DNA of 64,000 nucleotides. It comes from RDXT01 sp033765305. GTDB taxonomy: Bacteria; Bacteroidota; Bacteroidia; J057. This document shows, piece by piece, positions 59,691 to 64,000 of this stretch. Numbering within the stretch: position 1 is the stretch's first letter; each line of letters begins with the position of its first letter. A program made the position numbers and the translations under genes. The DNA lies in the NCBI GenBank assembly GCA_033765305.1, contig JANRID010000040.1, forward strand, positions 186,001-250,000, written 5' to 3'. The notes under the pieces are model-generated. The model saw only the letters and a list, made by a program, of their open reading frames with translations, was not told the origin of the DNA and made no database searches.

Positions 59691-61358
59691 TTATGCTTCG
59701 CTTGCCTGCAACAGCGGAGCTATGCGGCTGCGGAACCAGGCGGTGCGGGCCAGCTCGTGCGGGGGAATATGCTGCCGCTGCGTAAGCTGGGTGCAGTAGC
59801 TTTTCATCGGCAGATATTTGTAAAACGTCTCGAATACATCGCTGCTCAGCTCCTGTGCGATGCGAACTGCCTGGTCTGTATTTTCCTGCCGGTTTCTGAA
59901 CCGGTTCTGCAGCGGGGAGCCCATGAATTCCGGTTCCCCGAAATACGGGTATTCTGTCCGGCGCAGGCTCAGCGAGGGGATGATCAGGTGGCTGACCTGG
60001 TTTTTGGCCTCGGTCAGCTCGGCTGTATAGCGCTGAATGTCGAATGGCACGCCCCGTGAATCCCAGTGCGCGGCCAGGTTTTCGGGGTGGTAGAGATAAT
60101 TTTCGATGCTGTAATACTCCAGAATCCGGAGCCGGCGGTAATGCTTCCGGATCAGCTCCAGGTCCTCATCGCTGAGGAAGTCCCGGTCTGCAATCCCATG
60201 GTAGGGCGTTGTTCTGGCTTTGTGATAAACGCTGTTGCGGTTATGGTCCGAGATGAACACCGTATCAGGCATCCCGAGCTCCGCGTAGTATGCGCGGTCT
60301 TTATTTTCGACGAACCAGATCTGCATGTGCCGGAACAGCGAGGGCAGAAAGGCTTTTCCGACTGCAATCTCATAGAGTTCGGGATGGTCTTTGGGCGAGG
60401 GATGCAGTACCTGCGGCTGGTCGAAATCCAAGTCGTCGAAATCGATCACTGCCGCGTCCTCCGCTTGCCGTGCATACTCGATAAAGCCCAGGGAGTGGCT
60501 GGCGGTCCACAGCTGCGAGCGCTCCGGTATCCAGTGCTGCGTGATTTCCTGAAGCAGGCTGTACTGAATCCGGGTATTGAGGTGCAGATCCATTTCGTCG
60601 AGGAAATACACCGTATCCTGATACAGCGAATTGCGGCTGAGCAGATTGATCAGCAGGTTGAAAACCTCCTTTTCGCCTGCGCTGAGGTAATTGTAGTGGA
60701 GTTCGGAAACGCCTTTCTGGAATACAACCTGCGCTACTTTGCCTTCCAGCGGGGGAATAATCCGGGACAGCTGAAGCCGGGTACCGTTTCCTCCGCCGAA
60801 AATCCGGTCCAGCGCCGCATTGACCGGGGCGATGTATTTGCTTTTGATCTGTTCGCTGGAGGCGGTGGAGGTAAAAAACTCAGTCAGGATAGTTTCCGTA
60901 ATTTTTTCAATATCGTTCTCGAAACGGCTGTCGCGGTCGATGAAGAACCTGGGCCGGTCTGCGTCGTCTTGAAAATCAAGTGATCCGCCCTGCCCGAGCG
61001 CGGTTCTGGTCAGCCGGGGAATCTGCCGGAAGCTGGTGCGTCCGTAAAATGTATGCTTGCCCAGTGCGGGAATCTGGCGCGCCGTGCTGTCCACGCGGTG
61101 CTCTCGGCCATCCTCGAACCAGATGCTTACCCGGGTTTCCTGACCGGGCTGTTTGCCGAAATATTCCCAGAAGGCCTGATTCTCATTAAATCCGCCTTTG
61201 ATGGCGCTGTCGAAGAAGCTGAATGCGTCGAATATGGAAGATTTACCGGACCCATTGGAACCGATCAGCAGCACCAGCCTGCACCCCGCAGGGATCTGGC
61301 CGACCCGCAGATCAGTGAACCGTTTGAAATTGGTGCAATGGAGCGCTGTGATGTTCAT
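59691..61358 (-). CDS. AAA ATPase (RecF/OLD-like) with C-terminal DUF4435-like domain
   Basis: 555 residues from the ATG at 61358. ATPase part (about 1-330): Walker A GSNGSGKS (33-40), ABC signature YLSAGEKE (224-231), Walker B VYFLDEMDLHLN (D254, E255), and a switch His in TASHS (288). C-terminal part (about 345-555): WFVENKDRAYY with E351, GIADRDFL (D391, D393), and YYSIENYL (E419, N420). These match the pattern of DUF4435/TOPRIM-like domains found in PARIS-type and OLD-like defence proteins. Base composition is lower in GC than the flanks. Single gene, convergent with the phosphodiesterase gene (9-base gap). A role in phage or plasmid defence is inferred. Confidence 0.82.
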   Translation of the reverse strand: MNITALHCTNFKRFTDLRVGQIPAGCRLVLLIGSNGSGKSSIFDAFSFFDSAIKGGFNENQAFWEYFGKQPGQETRVSIWFEDGREHRVDSTARQIPALGKHTFYGRTSFRQIPRLTRTALGQGGSLDFQDDADRPRFFIDRDSRFENDIEKITETILTEFFTSTASSEQIKSKYIAPVNAALDRIFGGGNGTRLQLSRIIPPLEGKVAQVVFQKGVSELHYNYLSAGEKEVFNLLINLLSRNSLYQDTVYFLDEMDLHLNTRIQYSLLQEITQHWIPERSQLWTASHSLGFIEYARQAEDAAVIDFDDLDFDQPQVLHPSPKDHPELYEIAVGKAFLPSLFRHMQIWFVENKDRAYYAELGMPDTVFISDHNRNSVYHKARTTPYHGIADRDFLSDEDLELIRKHYRRLRILEYYSIENYLYHPENLAAHWDSRGVPFDIQRYTAELTEAKNQVSHLIIPSLSLRRTEYPYFGEPEFMGSPLQNRFRNRQENTDQAVRIAQELSSDVFETFYKYLPMKSYCTQLTQRQHIPPHELARTAWFRSRIAPLLQASEA

Positions 61359-61431
61359 CGCGGGGCTTCCGGCATGGCGCACAAGCGCCTGATACTACAA
61401 ATTTACGGTGCGCAGGGCAGGATCGCAAGCA

Positions 61432-61977
61432 TCATCCCCAGGCTGGCTGGCCCGGCTCCAGGGGCACACAGCCCTGCCAGCGGCCCGGCACCGGAATCCA
61501 GCGCAGCGCCTGTGTCATGCCGGCCTCCGAGCTGAAGTAGCTCCGCTCCGCCAGCTCGCGCAGCAGGGGAAAATCCTGCATGCCGGTGCCGCGCCGCGCC
61601 TCTGCATCGGCCCAGAGCAGCAGTTCCTCGCGCTGCGCCGGCTCCAGCATTTCAAAGGCGCGGCCGTGCCGCGCGAGGCAGGCCCGCCGGAACTCCGCCA
61701 GCGCGGCGACGGCCCGCTGCTGGTCGGCCTCGACGTAGCAGTCGGTCAGCAGCAGCTGCATGAAGGGGCCGGCCCCGGCGGCCTTCGCGCCCGGCGAAGC
61801 CTCCGTATCGGGCAGCAGGGCATCGGCGATCGCCTCCAGGAGGCGGTAGGGTTCGGCTTCCAGCACGCCTTCAGGCACGCCGGCATCGGATCCGCAGCTG
61901 CTGAGCCAGAGGCCGGGCCCCAGCAGGGCGCCGCCCGTCAGCAGGGCTGTGGCAGCAAGGGCATCGCGTCGGTTCAT
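61432..61977 (-). CDS. Gluconate 2-dehydrogenase subunit 3 family protein
   Basis: 181 residues with a Tat-like signal MNRRDALAATALLTGGALLG followed by LSSCG, so it may also be a lipoprotein. Mature region shows the family's helical pattern LLEAIADALLPDTEASPGAKAAGAGPFMQLLLTDCYV and LEPAQREELLLWADAEARR. These small subunits accompany membrane-bound GMC dehydrogenases and help export or maturation. It lies 10 bases after the GMC oxidoreductase gene on the same strand. Confidence 0.88.
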   Translation of the reverse strand: MNRRDALAATALLTGGALLGPGLWLSSCGSDAGVPEGVLEAEPYRLLEAIADALLPDTEASPGAKAAGAGPFMQLLLTDCYVEADQQRAVAALAEFRRACLARHGRAFEMLEPAQREELLLWADAEARRGTGMQDFPLLRELAERSYFSSEAGMTQALRWIPVPGRWQGCVPLEPGQPAWG

Positions 61978-61987
61978 CGGGGTGGAA

Positions 61988-63682
61988 TTACAGGCGTTGC
62001 TGTTTCATGGCTTCGGCGGCATAGCTGGCGGCGCGCGCCGTGAGCGCCATATAGAGGATGGAAGGGCTCTGATTGCCCGTGGAGGTCATGCAGGCGCCGT
62101 CGGTGACAAACACATTGCGGCAGGCGTGGAGCTGGTTCCACTCGTTGAGCAGGGATCGGGCCGGGTCCTTGCCCATGCGGACGCCGCCCATCTCGTGAAT
62201 ATCCAGGCCCGGCGCCTGCCGGCTGTCGCGCTGCTCGATGTCTGTGCAGCCGGCCACTTCGAGCATTTCTTTGCCCTGCTCCAGAAAGTCCCGCACCATG
62301 CGCTCGTCGTTGTCGTCGTAGCCTACCGAGGTGATGAGCAGGGGAATGCCCCACGGATCGGTTTCTGTGGGGCTGAGGCGCACGTGGTTGGAGGCTTTGG
62401 GAATGGTCTCGCCCTGCATGTACATGTACACATGCCAGGGTCCGGGCTTCGAGCGGGCGTCTTTGTAGGCGCCGCCTGCCGGGCGGGGGTGCTGCGCCGG
62501 GCCGCGGGCCCGCCAGGCGCCGGAAAAAATGGTGTATCCCCCTACAAAATCCGTGTCCTGCCGTCCGAGGTTGCGGAAATTGGCCAGAATCGGCTCGGTG
62601 GGGTTGCGTCCGTAGTAATACTGGTCCTCGAAGCCCGGCATGACGCCCGATACGGAGCCCCGGTAGTTGTGGAAGGCAATGTAGGTGCCCAGCAGTCCGC
62701 TGTCGTTGCCGAGGCCGTTGGGGAAGCGGTCCGAGCGGGAATTAAGCAGGATGAGGTTGGTGTTCAGCGCCGAGGCATTGACGAAGATCACGCGGGCGTA
62801 ATACTCCAGCTCCTCCCGGGTGTTGGCATCGATGACCTTCACGCCGCTGGCTTTGCCCGCCGCCTCGTCGTACACGACCGAATGCACGACCGAAAAGGGC
62901 CGGATGGTGAGCTTGCCGGTTTTCTCTGCCCAGGGCAGGGTGGAGGAGACCGAGCTGAAGTATCCGCCGTAGGGGCAGCCGCGCATGCAGAGGTTGCGGG
63001 CCTGGCACTGGCCCCGGCCCTGCTGCGTGTGGATTTCTTTCGGCTCGGTGATATGGGCCCAGCGGGCATGCACGAGGTGGCGGTTGCCGTAGTGCGCCAG
63101 CAGCCGCTGTTTGACATGGGCCTCCACGCAGTTGAGTTCGAAAGGCGGGAGAAACTCGCCGTCCGGCATGGCCTCGATGCCGTCGGCATGGCCGCAGACG
63201 CCGATGAAGCGCTCCACATGCGCATACCAGGGCGCCACGTCCTCGTAGCCGATGGGCCAGTTCATGCCGTAGCCCTGCCGTTCCGGCGCAGTGAACTCGT
63301 AAGGGCTCCAGCGCTGGCAGGCGCGGCCCCAGGTAAGGGATTTGCCCCCGACCTGATAGCCCCGGATCCAGTCGAAGGGCTGCTCCTGGATGTAGGGATG
63401 GTCTTTGTCCTGGATAAAAAAGTGGGCGGTATCCTCGCCGAAGCCTGCGGCCTTGCTGATGAGGGGATTTTCGTCGAGAAACTTGCGCGGCATCGTGCCC
63501 CGGTGGGGCAGCTCCCAGGACGCCAGATGGGCGGTCGGATAATCCTGATTGTGAATCACCTGGCGTCCGCGCTCGAGGACAAGGGTCCGGAACCCGCGGT
63601 CGCAGAGCTCCTTGGCGGCCCAGCCGCCGGAGATGCCGGAGCCGATCACGATGGCGTCGAAGGTATTGGATTCCGTTTTCAT
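61988..63682 (-). CDS. GMC-family oxidoreductase (periplasmic dehydrogenase large subunit)
   Basis: 564 residues. FAD-binding GSGISGG in FDAIVIGSGISGGWAAKEL, then LVLERGR; GGKSLTWGRACQRWSPYEF; a Cys cluster ARNLCMRGCPYGGYFSS; the C-terminal NVFVTDGACMTSTGNQSPSILYMALTARAA closes the GMC fold with the active-site His region DIHEMGGVRMG. The layout fits flavoprotein subunits of gluconate/sorbitol/alcohol dehydrogenases. It has no own signal peptide; export would rely on the Tat-bearing subunit encoded next. The ATG at 63682 (MKTESNTFDAIVIGSG) is the normal family start. Electron acceptor is probably a membrane cytochrome encoded elsewhere. Confidence 0.9.
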   Translation of the reverse strand: MKTESNTFDAIVIGSGISGGWAAKELCDRGFRTLVLERGRQVIHNQDYPTAHLASWELPHRGTMPRKFLDENPLISKAAGFGEDTAHFFIQDKDHPYIQEQPFDWIRGYQVGGKSLTWGRACQRWSPYEFTAPERQGYGMNWPIGYEDVAPWYAHVERFIGVCGHADGIEAMPDGEFLPPFELNCVEAHVKQRLLAHYGNRHLVHARWAHITEPKEIHTQQGRGQCQARNLCMRGCPYGGYFSSVSSTLPWAEKTGKLTIRPFSVVHSVVYDEAAGKASGVKVIDANTREELEYYARVIFVNASALNTNLILLNSRSDRFPNGLGNDSGLLGTYIAFHNYRGSVSGVMPGFEDQYYYGRNPTEPILANFRNLGRQDTDFVGGYTIFSGAWRARGPAQHPRPAGGAYKDARSKPGPWHVYMYMQGETIPKASNHVRLSPTETDPWGIPLLITSVGYDDNDERMVRDFLEQGKEMLEVAGCTDIEQRDSRQAPGLDIHEMGGVRMGKDPARSLLNEWNQLHACRNVFVTDGACMTSTGNQSPSILYMALTARAASYAAEAMKQQRL

Positions 63683-63888
63683 CGGAGCGGGGATTGGGGG
63701 GAAAGATAGCATGCCGGGCGTTCCGGCGCAATGCGGACGCACAGTCCTGCGTGCGGGTGCACCCGGAGGTACACAAAGAAGACCTGACTTCGGGTTTCTC
63801 AGTGCACGTACTTTCCGAGTGGTGAATCTCTGCGTCTGGGTTTGCCACGGAGCATGATGCAACTATATGAGGCGCACGGAGACCGGCC

Positions 63889-64000
63889 TTACAGCATCAG
63901 CCCTTTGAGATTGTCCATGTACGAGCGGCTTACCCGTACGCAGTCGCCGTTCTGGAGGATGACCTCGAGCGAGGCCGGATTCTTCTGGAGTTCGCGCACG
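63889..64000 (-). CDS. C-terminal end of a LytTR DNA-binding regulator (partial)
   Basis: The last 36 codons of a minus-strand gene read VRELQKNPASLEVILQNGDC then VRVSRSYMDNLKGLML and stop (TTA on the plus strand at 63889-63891). The pattern V-x-V-S-R-S-Y-x-x-x-L-K is the end of LytTR domains, normally joined to a receiver domain. Most of the gene is outside the window. Confidence 0.8.
   Translation of the reverse strand, partial: VRELQKNPASLEVILQNGDCVRVSRSYMDNLKGLML

Overview
The window is visibly GC-rich bacterial DNA (roughly 60% by eye), densely packed with genes. It looks like a high-GC member of the Bacteroidota, most likely a Saprospiria/Lewinella-type gliding or marine lineage. Three things support this. 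Several secreted proteins carry type IX secretion (T9SS) C-terminal domains: type A at 3039-4229 and 8802-11099, and a gliding-associated type B domain at 48415-51297. There are many lipoproteins and Omp-like secreted proteins. Two clear Bacteroidota promoters (TTG-N20-TAnnTTTG) occur at 8718-8748 and 26965-26995. No rRNA, tRNA, CRISPR array, prophage or complete IS was seen.

Layout. 0-4.2 kb: a truncated surface protein, a VOC-fold lipoprotein, a GNAT enzyme and a T9SS protein. 4.3-7.4 kb: a polysaccharide flippase with a sugar-kinase/nucleotidyltransferase whose domains are in the reverse of HldE order. 7.5-8.7 kb: an Rpn/PD-(D/E)XK gene between fragments of its own lost copies. 8.8-11.1 kb: a secreted GH26-like hydrolase. 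11.5-14.0 kb: altronate dehydratase and an SDR. 14.1-15.7 kb: a two-component pair whose kinase has an ethylene-receptor-like membrane sensor. 15.9-22.9 kb: LolA-like protein, a split transhydrogenase (pntAA-pntAB-pntB), acyl-CoA dehydrogenase, apt and a Bax-inhibitor-1 family protein. 23.0-25.3 kb: two paralogous TPR proteins. 25.5-26.9 kb: isocitrate dehydrogenase.

27.0-38.1 kb is the most distinctive region: a carbohydrate locus with a GH113-like lipoprotein, a GH43-like enzyme, a GH2-type lipoprotein and a 1241-residue inner-membrane fusion. The fusion joins a cellulose-synthase-like GT2, a decayed GH26-like domain and a GH2-type TIM barrel. I infer synthesis, export and in-place trimming or transfer of a beta-linked exopolysaccharide.

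38.4-47.8 kb: fused 2-oxoacid dehydrogenase E1, an operon of TPR and secreted proteins led by a DUF58 protein, a SpoU methyltransferase and an orphan MNT nucleotidyltransferase. 47.8-54.2 kb: riboflavin synthase, a 960-residue gliding-type surface protein, a PLP decarboxylase and MtnA. 54.2-56.1 kb: an H-NOX gas sensor beside a hybrid histidine kinase. 56.4-58.0 kb: an Asp-rich lipoprotein and a two-gene HNH module whose nuclease has a premature stop. 58.1-64 kb: phosphodiesterase-type secreted enzyme, an AAA ATPase with a DUF4435-like tail, a GMC oxidoreductase pair and the end of a LytTR regulator.
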